Part shown: positions 20,201 to 28,536 of the stretch, one piece after another
How positions within the stretch are numbered: position 1 is the first letter of the stretch
Layout of the letters: the number at the start of each line of letters is the position of its first letter
Source: Marinomonas rhizomae
Lineage (GTDB): Bacteria > Pseudomonadota > Gammaproteobacteria > Pseudomonadales > Marinomonadaceae
DNA: 64,000 bases
Direction: 5' to 3'
Assembly (NCBI RefSeq): GCF_003315485.1
Contig: NZ_QNSE01000009.1
Coordinates: forward strand, 182,250 to 246,249
Notes under the pieces: generated by a model
Databases searched by the model: none
What the model was told of the DNA's origin: nothing
Seen by the model: the letters and a program-made list of their open reading frames with translations, nothing else
Made by a program: the position numbers and the translations under genes

Positions 20201-20702
20201 GATCATGGCTGGTTTGATCGTTGACTTACGTATTACTAAGAGTAAAAAAGGTGGTAACATCGCCTTTGTGACTTTAGATGATCGTTCTGCGCGAATAGAA
20301 GTGACGGTGTTTCCTGATAACTATGACACTTTTAAAGATGTTATTGTAAAAGACGAAGTGGTTGTGGTTGAGGGGGAAATTACTGTTGACGAGTTTCGTG
20401 GCGGACAAAAAGTTATTGCAAGAAATATTCTAGATATTGCTCAGGCTCGAGTCCGTTATGTGGAAGCGTTGCGGATTACCTGGACGTCAGAGACAGTAAC
20501 ACCAAAAGAAATACAAGCATTGGCAAACTATATGGAGTCATATCGAGGCGATGGCTGCGATGTGGTGATAGGTTTTGATACACCGCAAGCATGTGGTGAT
20601 ATCCGTTTGGGATCGGGTTGGAAAGTTCGTCCAGATGACGAATTAATTCACCAACTTCAGAAACAATACGGTAAACAAAATGTTCAGTTAGTGTATACTT
20701 AG
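17226..20702 (+). CDS. dnaE: DNA polymerase III alpha subunit
   Basis: Replicative polymerase catalytic subunit. The 1158-residue product (E. coli 1160) has the N-terminal PHP domain starting FIHLRVHTEFSLVDGLVK, the family C polymerase core with the metal-binding PDFDIDFCMDNR, the FGKHAGGVVIAP segment, and a C-terminal OB-fold and tau-binding region. The start is TTG at 17226, supported by AGAGGGA about eight bases upstream and by the immediate start of homology; no ATG or GTG is available closer. accA follows, as in E. coli. Confidence 0.97.
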   Translation: MSTSFIHLRVHTEFSLVDGLVKIKGLLGTTEFMSMPAVAITDENNLCGFVRFYKGAMDKGIKPICGADVVVAEDDEVDSRYRFTLLATSNKGYKNIIAIISKGYQLGQVEGRPIVQREWIEAHSEDVIALSGAGFGDIGYLLQKGRFEQAKSRLAYWMSVFPSRFYVELQRTSRPGEESYIHAVVPLAGELDCPVVATNDVRFLKRENFEAHEARVCIHDGVTLDDPRRKRRYSEEQYFKTPEEMAELFHDIPEALENTVEIAKRCSVDVLLGEYFLPDYPVPDGMTMEEFFSKLSYDGLVERFNFLTKKYGERIEKRRQEYWDRLDFELTIINQMGFPGYFLIVMDFIQWAKDNDIPVGPGRGSGAGSLVAYALKITDLDPLEYDLLFERFLNPERVSMPDFDIDFCMDNRDRVIDYVSRTYGRDAVSQIITFGAMAAKAVVRDVARVQGKPYSLGDKLSKLIPFEIGMTLKKALEEEPALPEFLAGDEDAAEVMEMAISLEGVVRNFGKHAGGVVIAPTKLIDFAPLYCEEDGSGLVTQYDKNDVEEAGLVKFDFLGLKTLTVVDWAVKNIDAINELEGKPPLDISLIDLEDKSTYDLLKRAETTAVFQLESRGMKELIKKLLPSRFEDIIALVALYRPGPLGSGMVDDFINRKHGRAEMAFPHPDYQHEDLIPVLEPTYGIILYQEQVMQIAQVLAKFSLGGADLLRRAMGKKKAEVMAEQRLIFMEGALKNNVDKDLSGNIFDLMEKFAGYGFNKSHSAAYALVSYQTAWLKNHYPAPFMAAVLSADMQNTDKIVIFIEECRSMELALELPNVNESVYKFTVNPKGAIVYGLGAIKGVGEGPIEAIVEARKEGPFEHIFDFCQRVGKKVNKRVMEALVRSGAFDSIGPNRATLFACIDEALKRAVQDAKNQDAGMMDLFGVAVEENTEDAYREIGIQHEWPPRQRLDGEKDTLGLYVTGHPIDEYEKEIRRFVRSKIVDLQPKRGDTQIMAGLIVDLRITKSKKGGNIAFVTLDDRSARIEVTVFPDNYDTFKDVIVKDEVVVVEGEITVDEFRGGQKVIARNILDIAQARVRYVEALRITWTSETVTPKEIQALANYMESYRGDGCDVVIGFDTPQACGDIRLGSGWKVRPDDELIHQLQKQYGKQNVQLVYT

Positions 20703-20827
20703 ACTCATTTAATAGTTTTAGCGATGGAATGCAGCGTAGAAATACGCTTAATAGAGCTATAGAGCAAATGGCTAGCCGCCTTTTGCCCTTGTATTTGATG
20801 GCAACCAAACAGTAGTGTAATTAAACC

Positions 20828-21775
20828 ATGAATTTAGATTATCTCCCATTTGAGCAGCCGATTGCTGAGCTCGAACAGAAAATTGAAGAGTTACGTTTAG
20901 TCGGTAACGATAATGAACTCAACATAAGCGATGAAATCAGTCGTCTTGAAGATAAAAAAGTAGCGCTCACTAAGAGCCTATTCAGTAATCTAGGGGCATG
21001 GGAAGTTTCTCAATTAGCGCGTCACCCAAAGCGCCCGTATACTCTTGATTATATTAAACACGTTTTTACAGATTTTGAAGAAATGCATGGTGATCGTCAT
21101 TACGCTGATGACCGTGCCATTGTCGGTGGTATTGCCCGTTTAGATGGCCGCCCTGTTATGGTTATTGGTCATCAAAAAGGCCGTGAAGTAAAAGAAAAAG
21201 TGCTTCGTAACTTTGGTATGCCGCGTCCAGAAGGATATCGTAAGGCGTTACGTCTTATGGAAACAGCTGAACGTTTCAATATGCCTATTGTTACATTGAT
21301 TGACACACCCGGAGCGTACCCAGGTATTGGCGCGGAAGAACGTGGTCAGAGTGAAGCAATTGCATTTAATTTGGCTGTTATGTCTCGCCTTAAGACGCCA
21401 ATTATTTCTACAGTAATTGGTGAAGGTGGCTCTGGTGGTGCTTTAGCAATTGGTGTTTGTGACGAACTAATGATGCTGCAATATGGCACTTACTCTGTTA
21501 TTTCTCCAGAGGGCTGTGCGTCTATTCTATGGAAAAGTGCTGATCGCGCTTCTGATGCAGCAAAGGCAATGGGGATTACTGCCCAGCGCCTACAAGAATT
21601 AGGCTTTGTTGATAATATTATCCAAGAACCTCTTGGTGGTGCACATATTTCTCATGAAGAAATTGCTCAGAGTTTAAAGAAAAATATTCTTGCTGCGTTA
21701 GATCGTATGGAAGCATTGACGACAGAAGAGCTATTGGCTCGTCGCTACAATCGTTTAATGTCTTACGGTTTATAA
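20828..21775 (+). CDS. accA: Acetyl-CoA carboxylase carboxyltransferase subunit alpha
   Basis: With AccD it moves the carboxyl group from biotin to acetyl-CoA, giving malonyl-CoA for fatty-acid synthesis. The 315-residue product begins [19 protein letters not shown] and contains the crotonase-fold [20 protein letters not shown] and [11 protein letters not shown] blocks. The 125-base gap after dnaE contains a small GCGTA-GAAA-TACGC hairpin and may hold a separate promoter. A good terminator follows. Confidence 0.97.
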   Translation: MNLDYLPFEQPIAELEQKIEELRLVGNDNELNISDEISRLEDKKVALTKSLFSNLGAWEVSQLARHPKRPYTLDYIKHVFTDFEEMHGDRHYADDRAIVGGIARLDGRPVMVIGHQKGREVKEKVLRNFGMPRPEGYRKALRLMETAERFNMPIVTLIDTPGAYPGIGAEERGQSEAIAFNLAVMSRLKTPIISTVIGEGGSGGALAIGVCDELMMLQYGTYSVISPEGCASILWKSADRASDAAKAMGITAQRLQELGFVDNIIQEPLGGAHISHEEIAQSLKKNILAALDRMEALTTEELLARRYNRLMSYGL

Positions 21776-21790
21776 GCTTTTGCTTTCTTA

Positions 21791-21818
21791 AAAAGCCTCC
21801 TTATTTAGGGGGCTTTTT
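21791..21818 (+). terminator. Intrinsic terminator after accA
   Basis: Ten-base-pair stem AAAAGCCTCC (21791-21800) with GGGGGCTTTT (21808-21817), one T-G wobble, 7-base loop, T run. It closes the long rpsB-to-accA block. Confidence 0.88.
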
Positions 21819-21855
21819 TGTTTCTTACATTTAAGATACTTCGTTCTACGATTCT

Positions 21856-23175
21856 ATGATGAAACCTTGTATATCTACACCACTTACTTCTCTGTCGCCT
21901 CTTAGATTTAACATTGAGTGGGTAGATTCTCTGTTTGCTGGCACGGATAGAGTGTGGGTTGGTTTTAGTGGTGGTGTGGATTCTCATGTTTTATTGCATG
22001 CTTTGGCGAATCATTTATCGGTAGAGCAAAAAAGAAAACTCGCAGCGCTTCATGTGCATCATGGTTTAAGTGTTAATGCCGATGATTGGTTAACGCATTG
22101 TGAGGCTATTTGCGACAAGCTTGATGTGCCTTTTATTGCGGAGCGTGTGCAGTTAGAAGCTCAAGCTTCTTTAGAGGATGCCGCACGTAATGCTCGTTAC
22201 TCTGCTTTTCAAAAGGTCATGGGTGAGCGGGATGTCATTTTGCTTGCTCATCATGCGGGGGATCAAGTCGAAACTGTGCTGTTTCGTTTATTACGGGGAA
22301 CGGGTGGGAAAGGTTTAGCGGGTATCCCACAAGAAAGGTCACTTGGCGATGGTCATGCTCGTTTGGTTCGTCCCTTGTTAACGGCTTCGAAAAACGATAT
22401 TGAAGATTATGCTCGTCAACATCAGTTGAAGTGGATTTATGACGAGTCTAATAGTGATGAGCATTTTACACGTAACTTTCTTCGTCGAAGTGTCGTTCCT
22501 GTTCTGAAAAAGCGCTTCCCTACAATGGAGCATAGTATTGCCTCCGCTACACAGCGTCTTAGTATTGACTACGCTATGCTTTCTCTGTTCGCTCAGCAGC
22601 AGCTATCGGCTTGGTGTAATGATTTTGGCGGTTTGGTTTTATCCAATATTGCTGATAAACCACTTGAAGAGCGACTTTTTTGGTGGCGGCATTTTTTGCA
22701 AGGTAAAGATATTTCACTACCGCACGCTCAATTAGAAAGTGTCGATTTGATGTTTACTGGTGCGGAAGATAAACAGCCAGTATTCGAGTTTTCTCATGGA
22801 CGTATTATGAGGCACCAAAATATAGTTTACCTTCTACCACCAGATGAGGCAGTTAAGCTGCCTGCTTTGGTCTCTGGCGAGATTTTACGGCGCCCATTTG
22901 ATGAGATCTGTGTAAGTGGTAGTGAGGCTTGTTTATTGAAGGCTCGCCCTCAGGGTGAGAGTTTAATTATGCCAAATGGTAAAACTCGTAAGCTAAAAAA
23001 GTGGCTGAACGATGAGGCGATACCAAACTGGTGGCGTGAGCATATTCCTTACTTGTATCTAGGTGATACTTTAGTTGCTATTGGCGATCTTTGGCAGCAT
23101 CCAAATTATTCTTATCTCATAATTAAATGGCAACCGAGTTCAAAGCTACCATTGCTAAGAGCCAATTGTAGCTAG
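21856..23175 (+). CDS. tilS: tRNA(Ile)-lysidine synthetase
   Basis: Converts C34 of the CAU-anticodon isoleucine tRNA to lysidine, using ATP and lysine, so the tRNA reads AUA. The 439-residue product has the N-type PP-loop VGFSGGVDSHVLLHAL near residue 36, the HVHHGLSVNADDW and LLAHHAGDQVETVLFRLLRG blocks, and the C-terminal tRNA-binding domains of the long proteobacterial form. Two ATG codons in tandem (21856, 21859) could start it; neither has a strong ribosome site. Last gene before the accessory block. Confidence 0.95.
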   Translation: MMKPCISTPLTSLSPLRFNIEWVDSLFAGTDRVWVGFSGGVDSHVLLHALANHLSVEQKRKLAALHVHHGLSVNADDWLTHCEAICDKLDVPFIAERVQLEAQASLEDAARNARYSAFQKVMGERDVILLAHHAGDQVETVLFRLLRGTGGKGLAGIPQERSLGDGHARLVRPLLTASKNDIEDYARQHQLKWIYDESNSDEHFTRNFLRRSVVPVLKKRFPTMEHSIASATQRLSIDYAMLSLFAQQQLSAWCNDFGGLVLSNIADKPLEERLFWWRHFLQGKDISLPHAQLESVDLMFTGAEDKQPVFEFSHGRIMRHQNIVYLLPPDEAVKLPALVSGEILRRPFDEICVSGSEACLLKARPQGESLIMPNGKTRKLKKWLNDEAIPNWWREHIPYLYLGDTLVAIGDLWQHPNYSYLIIKWQPSSKLPLLRANCS

Positions 23176-23315
23176 TTGTTATTATTGTGTTTTTATTTGG
23201 CTGTTAGCTGCACATTTAGTTGGTGTTATCGCGATAAAATTCTATTCTTAAATATGTGCTCTGTTTTTGAGTAATCCATAACACCGTCTTATTTTTTAAA
23301 GACAGGATTTTCATA

Positions 23316-23519
23316 ATGCTTGATGTGGTAGTTTTTGGTGGCTTAGAGCTTAGCCCTTTGGTTGTTTATTTTCCGGTTGCCTTTTTATTGGCTGCGTTAA
23401 CTCGTTTGGCTCTTCATCGCTTGGATTGGCACGATCGTATTTGGCGAGTGGCTTGGTTTGAGGTGTCGTTATTTGTTTGTTACTTGGCATTAACTGTTTA
23501 TTTATTAGGTGGAAGATAA
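23316..23519 (+). CDS. Small two-span membrane protein, DUF1656/AaeX-like
   Basis: A 67-residue protein with two hydrophobic segments (about 13-32 and 45-64). The order DUF1656 protein, HlyD-like subunit, FUSC-domain protein matches E. coli aaeX-aaeA-aaeB, where AaeX is a small membrane protein of unknown need. The ATG follows a GACAGGATTTTC stretch. Its stop is four bases before the next ATG, so the three genes form one unit. I infer an accessory role in efflux. Confidence 0.8.
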   Translation: MLDVVVFGGLELSPLVVYFPVAFLLAALTRLALHRLDWHDRIWRVAWFEVSLFVCYLALTVYLLGGR

Positions 23520-23523
23520 ATCC

Positions 23524-24381
23524 ATGACGAAATATCTACGTATTCTTGTGACTGTATTAATGGTTGTAGTGGCAGTCTTTGCCGGTCGCTGGGTGTGGAA
23601 TGATTACATGCATTCGCCTTGGACTCGTGATGGCCGAATCCGTGCAGATATAGTAACCGTTGCACCTGATGTATCTGGTTGGGTGACGAATTTGAATATC
23701 ACCAATGATCAAGCGGTAAAAGAAGGTGATTTACTATTTAGTGTTGACCAACAGCGTTACCAAGCGGCACTTAGTCAGAGTAAGGCGAATACCGAAAATG
23801 CTTTGTATTCTTGGCAGTTGGCAAAACATAAGTACGAACGACGTACTGCATTACTTAGCCAGAAAGCTATTAGTGCTGAAGATTTAGAGTCCTCTCGTAT
23901 TAGTACTGAAATTGCTAAAGCAAATTATGATTTAGCGGTGTCACAGCAAACAACAGCTCAGCTTAATTTAAACCGAACCCAAGTACGTGCTCCTGTGTCA
24001 GGGCATATTATTAACTTGAATTTACGTCAGGGAAATTACGTTAGCCAAGGTGTCGCGGTTTTTTCCATCGTTCGATCAGGCTCTTTTTATGTGACGGGCT
24101 ATTTTGAGGAGGCCAAAATCCCCTTGGTTCACTTAAATCAACAAGCCAAAATCACATTGTTAAGTGGTGGTAAACCGCTTACCGGACATGTAGCGAGTAT
24201 TGGAAAAGCCATTGCGAATACTAATACACAGAGTAATAGTCAGCTTTTACCTCAGGTACAGCAAACTTTTAATTGGGTTCGTTTATCGCAACGCATTCCG
24301 GTAGATATCACGTTAGATCCGTCAAACGATGAAAGGCATCTTAGTGCTGGAATGACAGCCACAATTCATCTTACTCAGTAG
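23524..24381 (+). CDS. HlyD-family periplasmic adaptor (AaeA-like)
   Basis: Membrane fusion protein that would link the FUSC-type inner-membrane pump to the outer membrane. I use the ATG at 23524, with GGTGGAAG upstream; a GTG/ATG six residues earlier overlaps the previous gene. The 285-residue product has one N-terminal membrane anchor (about 5-25), then the biotinyl-lipoyl half-motif APDVSGWVTNLNI, a helical hairpin (about 75-150), the second half RAPVSGHIINLNLRQGNYV and a beta-barrel domain. FNWVRLSQRIPV near the end is typical of AaeA-type adaptors. Confidence 0.85.
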   Translation: MTKYLRILVTVLMVVVAVFAGRWVWNDYMHSPWTRDGRIRADIVTVAPDVSGWVTNLNITNDQAVKEGDLLFSVDQQRYQAALSQSKANTENALYSWQLAKHKYERRTALLSQKAISAEDLESSRISTEIAKANYDLAVSQQTTAQLNLNRTQVRAPVSGHIINLNLRQGNYVSQGVAVFSIVRSGSFYVTGYFEEAKIPLVHLNQQAKITLLSGGKPLTGHVASIGKAIANTNTQSNSQLLPQVQQTFNWVRLSQRIPVDITLDPSNDERHLSAGMTATIHLTQ

Positions 24382-24395
24382 TAAGGAGAGTAGTT

Positions 24396-26444
24396 TTGGG
24401 CGTCGTGCTTCGTAATTTGTTTTTACCTAAAAAACAGGCGGTTATTTTTGCGTTTAAAGGGGTTATCGCTATGGCGATGGCGTTAACGATTGCTCTCTCT
24501 TTAAATCTCGATCGGCCTTATTGGGCGTTAGTGTCCGCTGTTTTTTTACAAATGCGACCTGAGAGCGGCTTGGTCGTTGAAAAGGCAATTTGCCAAATTG
24601 TCGGTACGATTATCGGTGGTTTATTTGGGATTTTGTTATTAACACAATTTATGCCGTATCCTTATTTAGCACTGGGGATATTGGCGTTATGGCTGGGTTT
24701 AAACTCTGCTTTGTCTGCTATGGTGAGACAAGCCAACTTTGTTTATGCGTTCGCAATGGCTGCTGTTACCTCGGAAATTATTGTTTTGATGGTAATGGCA
24801 AGTCCATCCACTGCAGACAGTCAAGCTGTATTCAGCATTGCACAATCGCGTGTTAGTGAAATTGTGATTGGATCTATTTGTGCTGGTGTTGTCAGTCATA
24901 TGTTCTGGCCTGTCAAAGTAAAAGACAGTCTGCAAATGCAGGCAAAATCAGTTATTAATCAAACGTTACAGTATTTAGTAACGGAATTGGATAAATCAGG
25001 TTCTCATGAAGTTCGTCATAAGCAAATAGATGGCATTATGGCTACGCTGGGCATGGTAAGTGAGGATTCTAGTGCGGCGAGTTATGAAGGCCCAAAAGGT
25101 CCTGGCCGAACACGTGCAGCGAATCAGTTAGCTCAGAAAGTACTTTCGTTACTGGCATTGGTGCAGATATTTGGTCGTTTGCAGCGGCGACACGCGGAAC
25201 TAATGACGCCCGGTTTAACTGAGCTTCTCGATCGATTAAGAGAGGCGTTTAGACGAATTGCGGAGTCTGATGATTTTGATTATTGCTTGGAGCAAGTTAA
25301 GGTATTGCGTAGTGATCTTGCAAATTATCGTTCGAGTAATAATTTGGATGTGTCTTTTGAATCTCATATGCTGAATGTCGGTGCTGAGATTACGTCAGAG
25401 CTGACTGTGTTATTAAGAGCTTACCGAGCACTGGAAAAGCGTGACAGTACCTTGTTGAATGCGCCTAGTATGTTGACCTATCGAGATCCATTAGCGGGAT
25501 TGGTTATTGGTATACGCACAAGTATTGTATTTTTAATTGGTGCTTGTATCTGGGTTGGTACAGGCTCTACAGCAGCATTAATGATTATGATTTTGCCTGT
25601 AATTTTCTCCATTATGCTCGCTCGATTGCCACTGACGATTCTAAAAGTAGTTTTGAAGCGACTGTTGATAGGCGTTATTGCAGCCGTTATCGTGGCCGTT
25701 TTTTTTGCACTTAATTTATTATCGCAAAGTGCAGGGCAGTTAGAACTTCTATTACTTGTATTGGCGGGGCCGTTCTTTCTCGGTTTGCTGCTTCTTGCAG
25801 ATCGGCAAACTTTACCTTATGGCCTAGGTTTTTGTATTCCTTTTTCTATTCTGGTGAGTCCAAGTAGGGACATGAGCCGGTCTTTTTCTATCGATTACAC
25901 GGCAAGTTCTGGCATGGCAATTTTTGCTGGCGTGTGTATTTTGTTTTGGGTGTTTCATTTGGTTACTGGGCCAAGTGTTCAGTTATTAGTCCATCGAATT
26001 TTCAAAACGACTTTTGAAGATTTATTGGAAATTCATCAACATGCTAGTCCAACTGCTTGGTATAACCGCCGGATGGCCGATAGATTGTTACGTCTAACAA
26101 ACTATGATCAAGGCTCTAAATCACGTGCTATTACAGACTTGGCATTGACCGCTTTGAATTTGGGGCACGTCTCGATTCGTTTGCGTTCTATCTGTGAAAA
26201 CTTGGCTGGTAAACAGCAGCTGCGCTTATTAGAAAATTGGCAAGCCGCTTTGGCAAATGCTTTTTTATTGGCCAGTAAAGGACGTTGTGATGATGATTTT
26301 GAAAAAGCCTGCCGCTCTTTATATGAAGAATTGCGAGCTCTGGTGGGGGATTCTAATCAGGTTGAAGCTATTCAAGGTATGTTCTTGCGAATCAACCTGA
26401 CGTTCGAAAGGAGTGCCGAAGCGATCGCTGCTCAAAGGGAGTAG
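24396..26444 (+). CDS. FUSC-family inner-membrane efflux protein (AaeB-like)
   Basis: Predicted pump for aromatic carboxylic acids by analogy with AaeB. The 682-residue product has two blocks of membrane spans (about 15-165 and 355-510), each followed by a soluble helical domain, the FUSC layout. Motifs seen are DRPYWALVSAVFLQMRPE in the first repeat and FLIGACIWVGTGSTAALM in the second. The start is TTG at 24396, five bases after AAGGAGAG; an in-frame GTG at 24405 is an alternative. Its substrate cannot be read from sequence; the nearby vanillate genes make aromatic acids plausible. Confidence 0.85.
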   Translation: MGVVLRNLFLPKKQAVIFAFKGVIAMAMALTIALSLNLDRPYWALVSAVFLQMRPESGLVVEKAICQIVGTIIGGLFGILLLTQFMPYPYLALGILALWLGLNSALSAMVRQANFVYAFAMAAVTSEIIVLMVMASPSTADSQAVFSIAQSRVSEIVIGSICAGVVSHMFWPVKVKDSLQMQAKSVINQTLQYLVTELDKSGSHEVRHKQIDGIMATLGMVSEDSSAASYEGPKGPGRTRAANQLAQKVLSLLALVQIFGRLQRRHAELMTPGLTELLDRLREAFRRIAESDDFDYCLEQVKVLRSDLANYRSSNNLDVSFESHMLNVGAEITSELTVLLRAYRALEKRDSTLLNAPSMLTYRDPLAGLVIGIRTSIVFLIGACIWVGTGSTAALMIMILPVIFSIMLARLPLTILKVVLKRLLIGVIAAVIVAVFFALNLLSQSAGQLELLLLVLAGPFFLGLLLLADRQTLPYGLGFCIPFSILVSPSRDMSRSFSIDYTASSGMAIFAGVCILFWVFHLVTGPSVQLLVHRIFKTTFEDLLEIHQHASPTAWYNRRMADRLLRLTNYDQGSKSRAITDLALTALNLGHVSIRLRSICENLAGKQQLRLLENWQAALANAFLLASKGRCDDDFEKACRSLYEELRALVGDSNQVEAIQGMFLRINLTFERSAEAIAAQRE

Positions 26445-26494
26445 CGAGAGAAAGTTTGGTAAGAACAGGGGAAGATTAAGGGCTAATTCGTTCC

Positions 26495-27175
26495 TTAGAC
26501 CCTTAATAGCCAATCCGCTTGGTCTTTGTAGGTTGCGACTAATTCTGCATTCAGGCCGTCACTTTGATTAATTCTGTCCATTGCTTGTTCGTGGGTGAAG
26601 TTCCAGGCTTTCATGTGGCGTTTTGCTAAACGTTCAATGGCTACTTCTACGGGAATATCTAAAAACCAATGTTCGTCAAACAAGGCTTTAGAGTCTTGCC
26701 AGCCGTCTTGTTGATGAAGTAAGTACAGGCCTTCAATTAAGACCACGTTTGTGTGTTGTTTGATTATTAGCTCATCTTCGATCGGATCACCAAGGCTATG
26801 ATCAAAGCTTGGCCACAAAATATCATTTTGCTGATAGCCTTGCTTAATCCTTTTAACTCTTTCTATAAAGGCTGTGCTATCGAACGTCCAAGGTGCGCCG
26901 CGTCTTGCAAGCGCTTCTACTGAATTTGGTAGGGATTGAAGTTGGTTTTTGGGTAGGTGAAAGCCGTCCATTGAAAGGCAAATAATGTGCGTGTTTTGTT
27001 GCTTTGAAAAGTGATCAAGCAAATAGTTGGCTAAGGTGCTTTTTCCTGAGCCTGGTCCGCCAGTTAAACCGATTAGAGTGCGACTTGACTTGTTCATGTT
27101 AGTTTGGATTTTATCCAGTGCAGTGAGTATGTCTGCTGAATTTTTATAGTCGCTGTTAATATCAAGAAGTGTCAT
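26495..27175 (-). CDS. P-loop kinase of the uridine kinase/PanK-like family (YggC-like)
   Basis: The 226-residue product has a Walker A loop GLTGGPGSGKSTLANYLL near residue 38, a MDGFHLP substrate-site motif near residue 70 and an EGLYLL strand near 147, the pattern of phosphoribulokinase/uridine kinase/pantothenate kinase relatives and of E. coli YggC. The substrate is unknown; some relatives act on sugars or nucleosides. AGGA precedes the ATG. It converges on the FUSC gene and diverges from the DUF6482-like gene, so it is a single-gene unit. Confidence 0.75.
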   Translation of the reverse strand: MTLLDINSDYKNSADILTALDKIQTNMNKSSRTLIGLTGGPGSGKSTLANYLLDHFSKQQNTHIICLSMDGFHLPKNQLQSLPNSVEALARRGAPWTFDSTAFIERVKRIKQGYQQNDILWPSFDHSLGDPIEDELIIKQHTNVVLIEGLYLLHQQDGWQDSKALFDEHWFLDIPVEVAIERLAKRHMKAWNFTHEQAMDRINQSDGLNAELVATYKDQADWLLRV

Positions 27176-27301
27176 GCTTTTTCCTGTTCTTATTATTTAT
27201 GGCAGTACTTTAGCATGATCTTATCTAGGGAATTTGCAATTTTATGTGAACTGAGAGGTGACTAGGTACGTATCTAAAGAAAAGCGGCAAGGGGTATTAC
27301 C

Positions 27302-27598
27302 ATGTTATTGAAAGAACTAAAAAACATTCTTCATGTTGATAAAGTGAAACTGCATTCTTTGGAGTCCAATTTGTATCAATTATCAGTGGTAATAGGGGGG
27401 ATTGAAGAATATGTACAAACAGACGTTGGGCGTTTTCTTACTCGGCATAATAAATTGGAATTGCAGGCTTTGTTTAAAGGTAAGACGGTAGGTGCGATGG
27501 TGCTTTGCCATCAAAGTGCTTACGACGAAATGATTGGGCAGCCTATTGGTACGGGTAATGTTTTAGAAGTGCCACTTGGTAATACAAGTCTATCCTAA
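27302..27598 (+). CDS. Small uncharacterised protein, resembles DUF6482
   Basis: A 98-residue protein with no membrane segment or signal peptide. The recognisable blocks are LYQLSVVIGGIEEYV and LCHQSAYDEMIGQP, which I associate, from memory, with small marine gammaproteobacterial proteins of the DUF6482 type. AAGGGG precedes the ATG at good spacing. Its stop overlaps the stop of the convergent vanR. The gene looks real from its ribosome site and codon use, but no function can be assigned. Confidence 0.65.
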   Translation: MLLKELKNILHVDKVKLHSLESNLYQLSVVIGGIEEYVQTDVGRFLTRHNKLELQALFKGKTVGAMVLCHQSAYDEMIGQPIGTGNVLEVPLGNTSLS

Positions 27599-28320
27599 GT
27601 TGTGGTGTTTATGTTTTTTAACACATGCATCTTTTCACCGTTCTCTTCCATTTGGGAGAAAATTTTGGCATAGCTGTGTGTGGCGTTAGCATGTTCACGC
27701 ATGATGGCCTCTGCGCGGCTTCCTTGTCCATGGCTGATCGCATCAAACACCGCGTGATGTTGCATGTGCGCAAAATTAAAACGTCTATACTCTTGATCAA
27801 GGTTGTTGCGATCAAATGCTAGAGCGCTAACTGACGCAAAAGGCAGGTGCTCATTTCGGCTTAGGGCTTCTGCTATAGCTGGGTTTAAACTGGCTTCGAT
27901 GATGATCTGATGAAAGCGCTGATTCATATCGTGATAGGTCGCGAGATCTTGCTCATTGATGCTGCCTTTTATAAATAGTGCGTCACCTTGCTTTAATAGC
28001 TTTAGTAATTCATTGGACTGAGCATTTGATAATGTATTTTCTGCGGCTTGTCTTGCCGCTAACCCTTCTAGCACGCCTCGTACTTCAATAGAGCCACTAA
28101 TTTCTGCCTGTGTGACTTGACGAACTATATAACCTCGTCCTGATAATTTTGTCAGTAAGCCCTCTTGCTCTAAAGTTCGAAAAGCAATACGCACTGGCGT
28201 ACGTGAGACGCCCAATTGTTCTGCGGTAGGGATTTCAGCAAGGCGTTGCCCTGATTCTAGCTCGCTAGACAAAATCATTTGTCGTAATCGACTGATTACT
28301 TGTTGTCCAGGTCTACTCAT
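27595..28320 (-). CDS. vanR: GntR/FadR-family repressor, probable VanR
   Basis: Predicted vanillate-responsive repressor of vanAB. The 241-residue product has the GntR winged helix (about 8-70, with the AEQLGVSRTPVRIAFRTLEQEGL recognition region, positions about 30-53) and an all-helical FCD effector domain (about 85-220). It diverges from vanAB, and three ATTGGATCCAAT-type palindromes lie between, the operator I recall for Caulobacter VanR. The ATG at 28320 has no ribosome site of its own; the only GAGG lies before two tiny upstream ORFs that overlap it in ATGA steps. Confidence 0.85.
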   Translation of the reverse strand: MSRPGQQVISRLRQMILSSELESGQRLAEIPTAEQLGVSRTPVRIAFRTLEQEGLLTKLSGRGYIVRQVTQAEISGSIEVRGVLEGLAARQAAENTLSNAQSNELLKLLKQGDALFIKGSINEQDLATYHDMNQRFHQIIIEASLNPAIAEALSRNEHLPFASVSALAFDRNNLDQEYRRFNFAHMQHHAVFDAISHGQGSRAEAIMREHANATHSYAKIFSQMEENGEKMHVLKNINTTT

Positions 28321-28360
28321 TGGAAAGTGCTCATTGGTAAGTGCTCATTACTCTTGCCTC
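28318..28360 (-). promoter_or_regulatory. Two tandem five-codon upstream ORFs leading into vanR
   Basis: On the minus strand the 14-base unit ATGAGCACTTACCA, its near copy ATGAGCACTTTCCA and then ATGAGTAGA of vanR follow one another. The first ATG (28348) reads M-S-T-Y-Q-stop and the second (28334) M-S-T-F-Q-stop; each stop TGA overlaps the next ATG as ATGA. Only the first ATG has a ribosome site, GAGG at 28360-28357, eight bases upstream. Translation of vanR may therefore depend on re-initiation. Confidence 0.5.
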
Positions 28361-28364
28361 AGTG

Positions 28365-28378
28365 TTTTTACGTAAAAA
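28365..28378. repeat. 14-bp perfect palindrome in the vanR promoter region
   Basis: TTTTTACGTAAAAA, a perfect dyad 45 bases upstream of the vanR start codon. It could be a second regulator's site or part of the promoter; nothing here identifies a binding protein. Confidence 0.4.
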
Positions 28379-28412
28379 TAATAATAACGTAAATATGGAT
28401 GGAAAAGGAATA

Positions 28413-28424
28413 ATTGGATCCAAT
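28413..28424. promoter_or_regulatory. VanR operator, site 1
   Basis: Perfect 12-bp palindrome ATTGGATCCAAT about 93 bases upstream of vanR. It matches the operator I recall for Caulobacter VanR and probably mediates autoregulation. Confidence 0.8.
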
Positions 28425-28481
28425 AGAGAAATCTTTTGTCTATCAGTTATTTAAGTGGTGATAATTATTCATTATAAGCAA

Positions 28482-28493
28482 AATGGATCCAAT
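28482..28493. promoter_or_regulatory. VanR operator, site 2 (one mismatch)
   Basis: AATGGATCCAAT, 11 of 12 identical to the palindrome at sites 1 and 3. It lies just upstream of the -35 proposed for vanA. Confidence 0.7.
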
Positions 28494-28508
28494 TAATGCA
28501 TAACCATG

Positions 28509-28536
28509 TTGTTTTATGATATTTTTTGTCTATATT
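28509..28536 (+). promoter_or_regulatory. Probable vanAB promoter
   Basis: TTGTTT (28509-28514), 16-base spacer, TATATT (28531-28536). The -10 overlaps operator site 3, so bound VanR would block RNA polymerase directly. Confidence 0.5.

Noticed and set aside
20476..20808. 110-codon ORF antisense to the end of dnaE
   Set aside because: Covered by the conserved dnaE C-terminus; no ribosome site or family features.
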